This document shows positions 48,486-57,329 of a DNA stretch of 64,000 bases, one piece after another; position 1 is the stretch's first letter; each line of letters begins with the position of its first letter. The stretch comes from Aquipseudomonas guryensis. GTDB lineage: Bacteria > Pseudomonadota > Gammaproteobacteria > Pseudomonadales > Pseudomonadaceae. Both the position numbers and the translations under genes were made by a program. The stretch spans positions 186,001 to 250,000 of the forward strand of contig NZ_JACJFN010000004.1 of assembly GCF_014164785.1 (NCBI RefSeq). The letters are read 5' to 3'. Under the pieces are notes generated by a model. That model was not told the origin of the DNA and did no database searches. It was given only the letters and a program-made list of their open reading frames with translations.

Positions 48486-51400
48486 TCAGGCTTGCGGCTT
48501 GGCTTCTTCCGCGTCCTGTTGCTGAGCGGCCTCGACGAGCAGGGCCGGAACTTCTTCCGCTGCTGTCTCGGTTTCGCTTTGCTCAACGGCCGGTGCTTCT
48601 ACCACGACAGCTTCGGCAGGTGCCTCGGCTTCGGCGGGGGCAGCTTCAGCCACTTCGGCTACCGGTGCTACAACCGCGACCGGTGCTTGCGCGGCAGCGG
48701 CGGCTTCGGCAGCCAGGCGCTCGGCTTCGCGCTGGCGACGACGCACTTCGCGCGGATCGTTCGGCGCGCGGCCACCGCTGACGACCGGGGCGGCTGCTTC
48801 GACAATTACTTCGGCAGCGGCGGGGGCCACTTCTTCACTGCTGACGCTGGCTGGTGCAGTTTCAGCAACCACCGGGGCAGCTTCCACGACAGCGACTTCT
48901 ACCACAGCAACTTCTGCCGGGGCTTCGCTCTGGACGGGGGCTTCAACAGCCACGGCCGGTACTTCAACTGCTACTGCAGTTTCAACCACGGCTTCGGCAG
49001 TTTCGGCGGCTTCGTTACGGCTGTCGCTGACCGGAGCGCTTTCCACGACTTCGCTCGGTTGTTCGCTGGTCGGTGCAGCTTCTGCTTCTGCGCTGACCAG
49101 TGCAGCGCCAGCAGCGGCAGCAGCCACGACGACAGCGCCTTCAGTGCCTTCTTCGGCACTTTCTTCGCTACCTTCGATCAGGTTGCCATCGGCATCACGC
49201 TGGCGCTCGCGACGGTTGCTGCGACGACGCTGACCGCGGGAGCGACGACGCGGACGATCGCCGCCTTCGCCACCTTCCTGGCCATCATCGAGCTGCTCGC
49301 CGTTTTCCAGTACTTCTTCTTCGGCCACGGCAGCGGCCTGTTCGGCACGCGGCTGACGCTCTTCACGCGGCGGGCGCGGTTGGCGCTCTTCACGTGGTTT
49401 GCGCTCGGCGCGTTCTTCGTTGCGCGGTTGCTCGCTACGAACTTCTTCAGTGGCGGCGGCATCCAGCGGCTCGCGCAGTTCGCGTGGGCGACGCTCTTCG
49501 CGCGGCTCGCGGGCTTCGCGGGGCTGACGCTCGCGACGCGGCTCCTGGCCCTCGCGGGCTTCCCGCGGCTGACGCTCTTCACGCGGCTCGCGTGGCTCGC
49601 GGACTTCACGGGCTTCGCGCGGTTGGCGCTCTTCGCGTGGCTCGCGCGGTTCACGGGCTTCGCGCGGCTGACGCTCTTCACGCGGCTTGCGCTCTTCGTC
49701 ACGGCTGCCGCGGTTACCACGGTTGCCGTCACGACGGTTCTGCGGACGGCCACCGCGACGCTGCTCATCGCTGCGTGGCTTACGCTCGGCCGGCTTCTCT
49801 TCGACTACCGGGGCGGTGGCCTCTTCCTTGCTGGCGAACAGGCTGACCAGCGACTTGACCAGGCCCTTGAACAGGCTCGGCTCCGGGGTCGGTGCGGCCG
49901 GGGCGAGCGGGGCAGCTGGAGCCGGGGCGGCGGCGCGCTGCGGAGTGGTTTTCAGCGCAGCTTCCTGGCGCACCAAGGTGCGGGTCGCGGCGGCCGGCTG
50001 GACGTCTTCGACTTCGGTCGGAGTCATCTCGTAGCTGGACTGGCCGGTCAACACTTCCGGGCTGTCATCACGCAGACGCTGCACTTCGAAGTGCGGGGTC
50101 TCCAGATGATCGTTCGGCAGGATGATGATGCGGGCGCGGGTGCGCAGCTCGATCTTGGTGATGCTGTTGCGCTTCTCGTTGAGCAGGAAGGCGGCAACCG
50201 GGATCGGCACCTGGGCGCGGACTTCGGCGGTGCGGTCCTTCAGGGCTTCTTCTTCGATCAGGCGCAGGATGGCCAGCGACAGCGATTCGACGTCGCGGAT
50301 GATGCCTTGGCCGTTGCAGCGCGGGCAGACGATACCGCTGCTCTCGCCCAGGGACGGGCGCAGGCGTTGACGGGACATTTCCAGCAGGCCGAAGCGCGAG
50401 ATGCGGCCGACTTGCACGCGGGCACGGTCGGCTTCCAGGGCTTCGCGGACTTTCTCTTCCACGGCGCGCTGGTTCTTGGCCGGGGTCATGTCGATGAAGT
50501 CGATCACGATCAGGCCGCCGATGTCGCGCAGGCGCAGCTGGCGGGCGATTTCTTCGGCCGCTTCCAGGTTGGTCTGCAGGGCGGTTTCTTCGATGTCGCC
50601 ACCTTTGGTCGCACGCGCCGAGTTGATGTCGATGGACACCAGGGCTTCGGTCGGGTCGATGACGATGGAGCCACCGGAAGGTAGTTTCACTTCGCGCTGG
50701 AAGGCTGTTTCGATCTGGCTTTCGATCTGGAAGCGGTTGAACAGCGGCACGCTGTCTTCATACAGCTTGATCTTGCTGGCGTACTGCGGCATCACCTGCT
50801 GGATGAAGCTGAGGGCTTCTTCCTGGGCTTCGACGCTGTCGACCAGTACTTCGCCGATGTCCTGACGCAGGTAGTCGCGGATGGCGCGGATGATGACGTT
50901 GGACTCCTGATAAATCAGGAACGGCGCGGCGCGATCCTGCGAGGCTTCCTTGATCGCGGTCCACAGTTGCACCAGGTAATCGAGGTCGAGCTGCAGTTCG
51001 TCGCTGGAGCGGCCGAGGCCGGCGGTGCGCACGATCAGGCCCATGTCGCCTGGGGCGTTGAGGCCGTTCAGCGCTTCACGCAGTTCGTTGCGCTCTTCGC
51101 CTTCAATGCGGCGGGAGATGCCACCGGCACGCGGGTTGTTCGGCATCAGCACCAGGTAACGACCGGCGAGGCTGATGAAAGTGGTGAGGGCGGCGCCCTT
51201 GTTACCACGTTCCTCTTTCTCGACCTGGACGATGACTTCCTGGCCTTCCTTGAGGACTTCCTTGATGTTGACGCGACCGCCTTCCGGGGACTTGCTGAAG
51301 TACTCGCGGGAGATTTCTTTCAGCGGCAGGAAGCCGTGGCGCTCGGCGCCGAAGTCGACAAAAGCCGCTTCGAGGCTGGGCTCGACGCGGGTGATGCGAC

Positions 51401-51530
51401 CTTTATAGATGTTGGCCTTTTTCTGCTCACGGGCGCCGGATTCGATATCCAGGTCGTAGAGTTTCTGGCCGTCTACCAGGGCTACACGCAACTCTTCGGG
51501 CTGAGTTGCGTTGATCAGCATTCTTTTCAT
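48486..51530 (-). CDS. rne: Ribonuclease E
   Basis: RNase E (1014 aa) is the membrane-associated endonuclease that organises the RNA degradome. The catalytic half begins [21 protein letters not shown] and has the S1 domain, the 5'-sensor region and the DNase I-like active site ([13 protein letters not shown] and [11 protein letters not shown]). A zinc-link CPRC lies near residue 402. After about residue 530 the scaffold is disordered. It contains an amphipathic membrane-targeting segment ([14 protein letters not shown]), arginine-rich REER-type repeats (about 610-690), a second basic block ([19 protein letters not shown]), long Ala/Val/Glu stretches and an NDPR motif at about 924. I chose the ATG at 51530 by homology. 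Confidence 0.97.
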   Translation of the reverse strand: MKRMLINATQPEELRVALVDGQKLYDLDIESGAREQKKANIYKGRITRVEPSLEAAFVDFGAERHGFLPLKEISREYFSKSPEGGRVNIKEVLKEGQEVIVQVEKEERGNKGAALTTFISLAGRYLVLMPNNPRAGGISRRIEGEERNELREALNGLNAPGDMGLIVRTAGLGRSSDELQLDLDYLVQLWTAIKEASQDRAAPFLIYQESNVIIRAIRDYLRQDIGEVLVDSVEAQEEALSFIQQVMPQYASKIKLYEDSVPLFNRFQIESQIETAFQREVKLPSGGSIVIDPTEALVSIDINSARATKGGDIEETALQTNLEAAEEIARQLRLRDIGGLIVIDFIDMTPAKNQRAVEEKVREALEADRARVQVGRISRFGLLEMSRQRLRPSLGESSGIVCPRCNGQGIIRDVESLSLAILRLIEEEALKDRTAEVRAQVPIPVAAFLLNEKRNSITKIELRTRARIIILPNDHLETPHFEVQRLRDDSPEVLTGQSSYEMTPTEVEDVQPAAATRTLVRQEAALKTTPQRAAAPAPAAPLAPAAPTPEPSLFKGLVKSLVSLFASKEEATAPVVEEKPAERKPRSDEQRRGGRPQNRRDGNRGNRGSRDEERKPREERQPREAREPREPREERQPREAREVREPREPREERQPREAREGQEPRRERQPREAREPREERRPRELREPLDAAATEEVRSEQPRNEERAERKPREERQPRPPREERQPRAEQAAAVAEEEVLENGEQLDDGQEGGEGGDRPRRRSRGQRRRSNRRERQRDADGNLIEGSEESAEEGTEGAVVVAAAAAGAALVSAEAEAAPTSEQPSEVVESAPVSDSRNEAAETAEAVVETAVAVEVPAVAVEAPVQSEAPAEVAVVEVAVVEAAPVVAETAPASVSSEEVAPAAAEVIVEAAAPVVSGGRAPNDPREVRRRQREAERLAAEAAAAAQAPVAVVAPVAEVAEAAPAEAEAPAEAVVVEAPAVEQSETETAAEEVPALLVEAAQQQDAEEAKPQA
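49470..49700 (-). repeat. Degenerate tandem repeats encoding the RNase E REER region
   Basis: This DNA consists of irregular repeats of a unit encoding [12 protein letters not shown] and shortened variants ([18 protein letters not shown]). They are in frame within rne. The number of units is likely to vary between strains because of slipped-strand events. This is inference. Confidence 0.75.
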
Positions 51531-52032
51531 GTTGTACCAATGGTTTCCGGAGCTGCCGGAAACGGCGGTTGGCACACACGACTCTCACGGTCGGTGTCAG
51601 GGCGCGTCAGGAATGGGCGTAAATCATTCCAGTGTCTAGCAACCGTTGGCCTGTGGCGTTTGGGTTGCGACGACGCTCCTGCTTGCTGTGGTGACAGAAG
51701 CACTCAGTCAGGGGAGGAATCAACCAGTCGCTGCGGACGATAGTGAAGCGTCTTGATAAAGCTTGTTGCTACGCAGTCCGACGGTTGTGCATCTCCACCC
51801 TACACGTATCGCTAAAATCGGGTGCCGCTCGCAGAATCCGCAGCGGGTTAGCATTTTCCGCAAGTTCCCAAAGGGAAGGCTTGCGCGTCTATGGCTCAAG
51901 GCGTTGTTTCCGGGATCTTCGCGCTCTTGTGCGGCGAAAGTCCCGTCGGACGGCCTCACGTCCTGAATGGGTTGCGCTCGGCAGGGATGGCAATGTGGCG
52001 ATCATCCGCTAACCGGGCCGCTTTTGGCGGCG
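51531..52032 (-). ncRNA. Long structured rne leader (rne-II-like region)
   Basis: About 500 nt separate the predicted rne transcription start from the ATG. On the way lie several hairpins: GCCGC/GCGGC at the 5' end (52017-52031), CGCAAG-TTCCC-AAA-GGGAA-GG-CTTGCG (51859-51885), GGAATG/CATTCC (51610-51630) and GTTTCCGG/CCGGAAAC right before the start codon (51543-51563). Pseudomonads are known to carry the rne-II RNA motif in the rne 5' UTR, where RNase E regulates its own mRNA. I infer that this region contains it but cannot align the consensus here. Confidence 0.55.
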
Positions 52033-52038
52033 CTCCCG

Positions 52039-52067
52039 AGCATATCAGTAATGATTAAGTGCTTCAA
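52039..52067 (-). promoter_or_regulatory. Predicted promoter of rne
   Basis: The minus strand shows TTGAAG (52067-52062), a 17-nt spacer and TATGCT (52044-52039). Transcription would start near 52032. It is divergent from the rluC promoter, whose -10 lies 17 bp away. Confidence 0.45.
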
Positions 52068-52083
52068 TTCAATAAAAAATTGT

Positions 52084-52089
52084 TATGAT
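52084..52089 (+). promoter_or_regulatory. -10 element of rluC, implying a leaderless mRNA
   Basis: TATGAT (5 of 6 matches) ends 7 nt before the chosen rluC ATG at 52097. The predicted start point therefore coincides with the initiation codon. No strong -35 hexamer is seen in the AT-rich stretch before it. Confidence 0.5.
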
Positions 52090-52096
52090 CGCGGGC

Positions 52097-53050
52097 ATGA
52101 CTACTCCTGCCTCTCCAACCTCCGGCGTCCAGCTGCTCGAGGTTGCGCCGGATCATGCCGGCCAACGAATCGATAATTTCCTGCTCGCCCGCCTCAAAGG
52201 TGTGCCGAAGACGCTTATCTACCGCATTCTGCGCAAAGGCGAAGTGCGGGTTAATAAAGGTCGCATCAAGCCCGAATACAAGTTGCAGGCTGGTGATATC
52301 GTGCGGGTTCCGCCACTGCGTCTGCCGGAGCGTGATGAGCCGGTGCCGTTGGCGCTGGGGCTGCTTGAGCGTCTGGAGGCGGCCATCGTCTATGAGGACA
52401 AGGCGCTGATCGTGCTGAACAAGCCGACCGGGATTGCCGTGCATGGTGGTAGTGGCCTGAATTACGGGGTCATCGAGGCTTTTCGTCAGTTGCGCCCGGA
52501 TGCCAAGGATATCGAGCTGGTCCATCGTCTGGATCGCGACACCTCCGGCCTGCTGATGATCGCCAAGAAGCGCAGCATGCTGCGTCACCTGCATGAGGCC
52601 TTGCGTGGCGATGGTGTCGACAAGCGCTACATGGCGCTGGTGCGCGGCAGTTGGCCGACGGCAAAGAAGAAGGTCAGTGCGCCGTTGCTGAAGAGCAACC
52701 TGCGTTCGGGTGAGCGCATGGTCGAGGTCAATCCTGAGGGTAAGGAAGCCTTGACCGTATTCCGCGTGCTGCGCCGCTTCGGCGAGTTCGCCACGCTGGT
52801 CGAGGCGAGTCCGATTACCGGGCGCACCCACCAGATCCGCGTGCATGCCCAGTATGCCGGGCACTCGATTGCCGGTGACCCCAAGTACGGCGACGACGAC
52901 TTTTCCCACGAAGTGCGCGACCTGGGTGGCAAGCGCCTGTTCCTGCATGCCTATGCACTGAAGATTACTTTGCCGGAAGGGCAGGTGCTCGAGGTTGAGG
53001 CGCCCGTCGATGAAATGTGGGTGCGTACCCTGGAGCGGCTCGGTGCGTGA
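52097..53050 (+). CDS. rluC: 23S rRNA pseudouridine synthase RluC
   Basis: RluC (317 aa) makes pseudouridines 955, 2504 and 2580 of 23S rRNA (E. coli numbering). An N-terminal S4 domain ([35 protein letters not shown]) precedes the catalytic domain, with the essential Asp in [16 protein letters not shown] and the segment [15 protein letters not shown] prefer the ATG at 52097 on homology. An ATG at 52085 lies inside the -10 element. No ribosome binding site is visible, as expected for a leaderless start. It is divergent from rne and overlaps the next gene by 8 nt. Confidence 0.95.
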   Translation: MTTPASPTSGVQLLEVAPDHAGQRIDNFLLARLKGVPKTLIYRILRKGEVRVNKGRIKPEYKLQAGDIVRVPPLRLPERDEPVPLALGLLERLEAAIVYEDKALIVLNKPTGIAVHGGSGLNYGVIEAFRQLRPDAKDIELVHRLDRDTSGLLMIAKKRSMLRHLHEALRGDGVDKRYMALVRGSWPTAKKKVSAPLLKSNLRSGERMVEVNPEGKEALTVFRVLRRFGEFATLVEASPITGRTHQIRVHAQYAGHSIAGDPKYGDDDFSHEVRDLGGKRLFLHAYALKITLPEGQVLEVEAPVDEMWVRTLERLGA

Positions 53051-53738
53051 CTATCGGCTGTTGATTTTCGATTGGGACGGCACGCTGGTGGATTCCATTG
53101 GTCGTATCGTGACGGCCATGCGTCTGGCGGCCGAGCAGTGCGACCTGCCACAGCTTGATGATGCGGCGATCAAGGGCATTATCGGTTTGGGTTTGCCCGA
53201 GGCCATTCGCACTCTGTATCCGCAGCTTGAGGATCATCTGTTGGTCGAGCGTTTTCGCGCTGCTTACAGTGATCAGTATCTGCTACTGGAAAGTGAGCCT
53301 TCGGCGCTGTTTCCTGGTGTGGCCGAGTCGCTTGAGGCATTTCGTGCGCAGGGCTATCGCCTGGCGGTGGCGACCGGCAAGAGTCGCCATGGTCTGCAGC
53401 GGGTGCTGCAGGGGCGTGGCTGGCTGGATTATTTCGACGTCACGCGCTGCGCCGACGAGACGGCCAGCAAGCCACATCCGTTGATGCTGCAGGAAATACT
53501 CACCCATTGTCGCGTGTCGCCCAAACAGGCGCTGATGGTGGGGGATTCGGTATTCGATCTGCAGATGGCTACTAATGCCGGTATCGACTCGGTGGCGGTA
53601 GGCTTCGGTGCGCAGTCGCTGGACAGTTTGCGGGCTCACGGGCCGTGCTTGGCAATCAATGAGTTTTCCGAGTTGCGCGCCTGGTTGGGTGCGCACGCAC
53701 ATGAAAAGACGCTTGGGGTGGGTGAATATGTCGGATGA
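53043..53738 (+). CDS. HAD-superfamily hydrolase (phosphoglycolate phosphatase-like)
   Basis: This 231-aa protein has the HAD motif [11 protein letters not shown], motif II VATGKS and motif [40 protein letters not shown], typical of subfamily IA phosphatases. The substrate cannot be told. Phosphoglycolate or a nucleotide is possible. The GTG start at 53043 overlaps the rluC stop by 8 nt with GGAGCGG upstream, and sppA overlaps its end by 11 nt. The conserved order rluC-HAD-sppA is that of PAO1, as I recall it. Confidence 0.9.
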   Translation: MRDYRLLIFDWDGTLVDSIGRIVTAMRLAAEQCDLPQLDDAAIKGIIGLGLPEAIRTLYPQLEDHLLVERFRAAYSDQYLLLESEPSALFPGVAESLEAFRAQGYRLAVATGKSRHGLQRVLQGRGWLDYFDVTRCADETASKPHPLMLQEILTHCRVSPKQALMVGDSVFDLQMATNAGIDSVAVGFGAQSLDSLRAHGPCLAINEFSELRAWLGAHAHEKTLGVGEYVG

Positions 53739-54708
53739 ATGGAAAGCATCGGCCGCCGCTGGTGGTGACGATAAAAGCTGGAAGTTGCTGGAGAAAACCC
53801 TGCTGGCCGGTGTGCAGGAGCAGCGTCGCGCGCGGCGCTGGGGGATTTTCTTCAAGGCACTGACCTTTATCTACCTGTTCGGTGCGCTGGCACTGTTCAT
53901 TCCCAAGCTGGATCTGCAGCAGAGTGCCGGGGTTGGCAAGGAGCACACCGCGCTGATCGAAGTGCGCGGGATGATCATGGCGGATGAAGAGGCCAGCGCT
54001 GACAATGTGGTCAGCAGCCTACGTGCTGCCTTCGAGGATCCGAAGACCAAGGGCATCGTGCTGCGCATCAACAGTCCGGGCGGTAGTCCGGTGCAGTCCG
54101 GCTATATATATGACGAGATCAAGCGCCTGCGCGGCGAGTATCCGGATACCAAGGTGTATGCGGTGATCAGTGATCTGGGGGCTTCCGGCGCCTATTACAT
54201 TGCCAGTGCTGCTGATCAGATCTATGCCGACAAGGCCAGTCTGGTGGGGTCCATTGGTGTTACGGCGGCCACTTTCGGTTTTGTCGGGGTGATGGAAAAG
54301 GTGGGTGTGGATCGTCGCGTCTACACCTCGGGTGAGCACAAGGCATTCCTCGATCCGTTTCAGCCGCAGAAAGCCGAGGAAACTCAGTTCTGGCAGGGTG
54401 TGCTGGAAACCACGCACAAGCAGTTTATTGACAGCGTGAAGAAGGGGCGTGGCGAGCGCCTGAAAGCGGCGGAGCATCCGGAGCTGTTCTCCGGGCTGAT
54501 CTGGTCGGGTGAGCAGGCTCTTGAGTTGGGGCTGGTCGACGCGCTGGGTAGCAGTAGTTTCGTCGCGCGCGAAGTGATCAAGGCGAAAGACATCGTCGAT
54601 TACACCCGTGAGGAAACCCCGCTGGATCGCTTTACCAAGAAGCTGGGCGCCAGTGTGGCTGAGCGCCTGGCCATCGTGATGGGCTTCCAGGGGCCGTCGC
54701 TGCGCTGA
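53728..54708 (+). CDS. sppA: Signal peptide peptidase SppA (S49 family, short form)
   Basis: This membrane-anchored serine protease (326 aa) degrades leftover signal peptides. One transmembrane helix lies near residues 45-65 (FFKALTFIYLFGALALFI). The serine nucleophile is Ser153 in DLGASGAYYIA, and the general base is Lys205 in SGEHKAF. The 52-residue spacing equals that of the Bacillus enzyme. The start at 53728 overlaps the preceding gene by 11 nt. It is followed by a terminator-like hairpin. Confidence 0.93.
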   Translation: MSDEWKASAAAGGDDKSWKLLEKTLLAGVQEQRRARRWGIFFKALTFIYLFGALALFIPKLDLQQSAGVGKEHTALIEVRGMIMADEEASADNVVSSLRAAFEDPKTKGIVLRINSPGGSPVQSGYIYDEIKRLRGEYPDTKVYAVISDLGASGAYYIASAADQIYADKASLVGSIGVTAATFGFVGVMEKVGVDRRVYTSGEHKAFLDPFQPQKAEETQFWQGVLETTHKQFIDSVKKGRGERLKAAEHPELFSGLIWSGEQALELGLVDALGSSSFVAREVIKAKDIVDYTREETPLDRFTKKLGASVAERLAIVMGFQGPSLR

Positions 54709-54720
54709 GCCGTTGTTGTC

Positions 54721-54750
54721 GAAGAGGCCCGGCTTGCCGGGCTTCTTCAT
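54721..54750. terminator. Terminator between sppA and maf
   Basis: The 12-bp stem GAAGAGGCCCGG / CCGGGCTTCTTC (one G-T pair, loop CTTG) is followed by ATTT. It lies between convergent genes and has only a short T-tract. Confidence 0.7.
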
Positions 54751-54758
54751 TTATAGGT

Positions 54759-55337
54759 TCAGGGAATGCTCAGGTCTTCGTTCTGCAGCATGCTGACCAG
54801 GCGGATCAGTGGCAGGCCGATCAGGCTGGTGGCGTCCGCGCCTTCGGTGGCGCGGAACAGGCTGACGCCGAGGCCTTCGGCCTTGAAGCTGCCGGCGCAG
54901 TCGTAGGGTTGCTCGGCTTGCAGGTAGCGGGTGATCTGCGCTTCGTCGAGTGAGCGGAAATGTACGGTGAAAGGCACGACGTCGACCTGGCAGTGTCCCG
55001 TGCTGCTGTTGAGTAGGGCGAGGCTGGTGAGGAAAGTAACGCTATTGCCGCTAGCTGCCAGTAGTTGATGCTTGGCGCGGACAAAATCATGCGGTTTGCC
55101 GATGATCTGCTCGCCGAGCACGGCGACCTGGTCCGAGCCGATGATCAGGTGGTGCGGATATTGCCCTGTCAGGGCGCGCGCTTTGGCTTCGGCGAGGCGG
55201 CGCACCAGCGCTGCGGCGCATTCGCCCTGTGCCGGTGTTTCGTCGATGTCCGGGCTGCTCCATATAAAAGGATGGCGCAGGCGGGCCAATAGTTCGCGGC
55301 GGTACGCCGAGCTTGAGGCAAGTACCAGGGGTAGCAT
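54759..55337 (-). CDS. Maf-like nucleoside triphosphate pyrophosphatase (YceF type)
   Basis: This Maf family protein (192 aa) starts LPLVLASSSAYRRELLARL, has the conserved FIWSSPDIDE and a central LIIGSDQVAVLGEQIIGKP. Members hydrolyse modified or canonical NTPs. The subgroup encoded beside yceD-rpmF in E. coli (YceF) prefers 7-methyl-GTP, and I infer the same from location. The start is supported by GGGAGA. It is divergent from the yceD promoter. Confidence 0.92.
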   Translation of the reverse strand: MLPLVLASSSAYRRELLARLRHPFIWSSPDIDETPAQGECAAALVRRLAEAKARALTGQYPHHLIIGSDQVAVLGEQIIGKPHDFVRAKHQLLAASGNSVTFLTSLALLNSSTGHCQVDVVPFTVHFRSLDEAQITRYLQAEQPYDCAGSFKAEGLGVSLFRATEGADATSLIGLPLIRLVSMLQNEDLSIP

Positions 55338-55403
55338 GGGCTTCTCCCGAAAAGAGGCGGATTTTAGCCAGTGTGCTGCCTGGCGCACAGGGCCGAATTT
55401 CCT

Positions 55404-55432
55404 TTGACAGGGTGGGGGTGCATCCCTAGAAT
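55404..55432 (+). promoter_or_regulatory. Strong sigma-70 promoter of the yceD-rpmF-plsX unit
   Basis: TTGACA (55404-55409), a 17-nt spacer and TAGAAT (55427-55432) form a near-consensus promoter. The predicted start lies about 3 nt before the yceD ATG at 55442, so the mRNA would be leaderless or nearly so. Confidence 0.8.
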
Positions 55433-55441
55433 GTCGCGCCT

Positions 55442-55969
55442 ATGTTGAATGGACCGATTCCACCCCACGTTGATCCGCGCAAACTCGCTGATCGCGGCGT
55501 TACCCTCGAAGGGTCGATGCCGCTGGCAAGTTTCGAGCGTCTCTGCGACCCGCTGGTCGATAACGCCGGTATGGTGCACGCGAAGCTGGCCTTCGTGCGT
55601 GGTGAGCGACGTGCTGTGAGTATTCACAGTGAGCTCAAGGTTGAGGTCAAGATGATTTGCCAGCGTTGTCTGGAACTGGTCGTCCTGCCGATCCAAAGCG
55701 AGTGTGATTACGCGGTGGTGAAGGAAGGTGCGGATACCCAGTCGCTGCCCCAGGGCTATGACGTGCTGGAAGTGGGTGAGGATCCTCTGGATCTGCTGGC
55801 GTTGGTCGAAGATGAGCTGTTGCTCGCTCTGCCCATCATTCCGGCCCACGCCCATGAAGATTGCCAGCAGCCGGCCGGTCTCGAAGAGCCCGAGTCGAGC
55901 GAGGACGAGGTACCGCGGTCCAACCCGTTCAGTGTTTTGGCGCAGTTAAAGCGTGACCCAAACGTTTAG
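55442..55969 (+). CDS. yceD: YceD-family protein (DUF177), 23S rRNA accumulation factor
   Basis: This DUF177 protein (175 aa) is encoded directly upstream of ribosomal protein L32, as in most bacteria. The motif ICQRCLE and a later HEDC provide the conserved cysteines. In plants and E. coli, homologues are linked to 23S rRNA accumulation. No ribosome binding site precedes the ATG, and the promoter sits immediately upstream. An acidic tail ends in the conserved NPFSVLAQLK. Confidence 0.93.
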   Translation: MLNGPIPPHVDPRKLADRGVTLEGSMPLASFERLCDPLVDNAGMVHAKLAFVRGERRAVSIHSELKVEVKMICQRCLELVVLPIQSECDYAVVKEGADTQSLPQGYDVLEVGEDPLDLLALVEDELLLALPIIPAHAHEDCQQPAGLEEPESSEDEVPRSNPFSVLAQLKRDPNV

Positions 55970-55982
55970 GAGTTAATCAGTT

Positions 55983-56165
55983 ATGGCTGTTCAGCAGAAC
56001 AAAAAATCCCGCTCTGCCCGCGACATGCGTCGTTCCCACGATGCGCTCGAGGCCAGCACCCTGTCCGTCGAGAAGAGCACCGGTGAAGTTCACCTGCGCC
56101 ACCACGTATCTCCGGAAGGCGTATACCGTGGTCGCAAAGTGATCGACAAGGGCGCTGACGAGTAA
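55983..56165 (+). CDS. rpmF: 50S ribosomal protein L32
   Basis: L32 (60 aa) begins [21 protein letters not shown] and continues with the typical [20 protein letters not shown]. It has no zinc-binding cysteines, the so-called C-minus form usual in pseudomonads. A good ribosome binding site (AGGAG) lies 10 nt upstream. It follows yceD by 13 nt and precedes plsX by 3 nt. Confidence 0.98.
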   Translation: MAVQQNKKSRSARDMRRSHDALEASTLSVEKSTGEVHLRHHVSPEGVYRGRKVIDKGADE

Positions 56166-56168
56166 TCC

Positions 56169-57179
56169 TTGTCCGCTCCGTTGATCGCGATTGATGCAAT
56201 GGGTGGGGACTTCGGTCCCCACTGCATTGTTCCAGCCAGCATCGCCTGTCTGGTTGAGTTCCCCTCGCTACATCTGGTCCTCGTCGGCCAAGCCCCTATT
56301 CTTGAAGAGCTGATCGCCCGGCATCCTGCTGTGGATCGCGCACGCCTGCACGTTGAGCATGCCAGTGAAGTGATCGGTATGGACGAGCGGCCTTCCCAGG
56401 CGCTGCGTGGCAAGCCGGATGCTTCCATGCGCGTGGCGCTGGAGTTGGTGCGCAGTGGGCGCGCGCAGGCCTGTGTCAGTGCTGGCAATACCGGGGCCTT
56501 GATGGCGCTGTCGCGCTACGTGCTGAAAACCCTGCCGGGCATCGATCGGCCGGCGATGGTCAGCCCGGTGCCGACCGCTACGGGCAGCTGTCAGCTGCTC
56601 GATCTGGGGGCGAATGTCGATTGCAGTGCCGAACACCTCTACCAGTTTGCCGTGATGGGCTCGGTGGCGGCCGAAGCGCTGGGTGTGACCAATCCGCGAG
56701 TGGCGTTGCTGAACGTCGGCACCGAAGAGGTGAAGGGCAATCAGCAGGTCAAGCTGGCGGCAAGCCTGCTGCAGCAGGCCCGTGGCTTGAATTACACCGG
56801 TTTCATCGAGGGCGACGGCCTCTACCGTGGCGAGGCGGATGTGGTGGTGTGCGACGGTTTCGTCGGCAATATCCTGCTCAAGTCCAGCGAAGGCTTGGCG
56901 GCCATGATCTCGGCGCGTATCGAAAACCTGTTTACCGCCAATATCGCTGCGCGACTGGTGGGCAGCATGGCTTTGCCGCTGCTGCGCCGCTTGCAGGGTG
57001 ATCTGACGCCGGCGCGACATAACGGTGCAAGCTTTCTCGGTCTGCAGGGTATTGTGGTGAAAAGCCATGGCGCCGCGGGTGTCGAGGGTTTCCAGAGTGC
57101 CATTCGTCGCGCCTTGATCGAAGTGCGTGAGAACCTGCCGCAGCGCCTGCATGGGCGCCTCGAAGATCTGCTGCTCTAG
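56169..57179 (+). CDS. plsX: Phosphate acyltransferase PlsX
   Basis: PlsX (336 aa) converts acyl-ACP to acyl-phosphate for phospholipid synthesis. Its N terminus is the family hallmark [14 protein letters not shown]. The conserved [16 protein letters not shown] and [15 protein letters not shown] follow. The start is a TTG codon 3 nt after the rpmF stop, with only a distant AAGGGCG, so translation is likely coupled to rpmF. The next in-frame ATG would delete the conserved N terminus. An intrinsic terminator follows 32 nt after the stop. Confidence 0.95.
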   Translation: MSAPLIAIDAMGGDFGPHCIVPASIACLVEFPSLHLVLVGQAPILEELIARHPAVDRARLHVEHASEVIGMDERPSQALRGKPDASMRVALELVRSGRAQACVSAGNTGALMALSRYVLKTLPGIDRPAMVSPVPTATGSCQLLDLGANVDCSAEHLYQFAVMGSVAAEALGVTNPRVALLNVGTEEVKGNQQVKLAASLLQQARGLNYTGFIEGDGLYRGEADVVVCDGFVGNILLKSSEGLAAMISARIENLFTANIAARLVGSMALPLLRRLQGDLTPARHNGASFLGLQGIVVKSHGAAGVEGFQSAIRRALIEVRENLPQRLHGRLEDLLL

Positions 57180-57211
57180 CCGATTCCACGGCGCGCATTC
57201 GAACATCTGAG

Positions 57212-57246
57212 AAAACCTGCGGTCTGGTCTGTGACCGCAGGTTTTT
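57212..57246 (+). terminator. Intrinsic terminator between plsX and fabD
   Basis: A 13-bp stem (AAAACCTGCGGTC / GACCGCAGGTTTT, 8-nt loop) is followed by one more T and CC. It lies inside what is otherwise a continuous cluster and separates the yceD-rpmF-plsX unit from the fab genes, or only attenuates. Confidence 0.85.
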
Positions 57247-57329
57247 CCGCGTCATCCAATCTGCAGTCCTGTGCCTGGCTCTGCCAGGTATGCAATCCCC
57301 CAACGATCAGTAGATAAGGGAAAGTTTCG

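Noticed and set aside
49470..49700. Regular repeats resembling a CRISPR array or satellite
   Set aside because: The units are in frame with rne, have no unique spacers, and encode the arginine-rich scaffold repeats.
48492..50684. A 730-codon open frame on the plus strand opposite rne
   Set aside because: It mirrors the repetitive RNase E tail, giving Phe/Gly- and Ala/Leu/Arg-rich nonsense. rne is beyond doubt.
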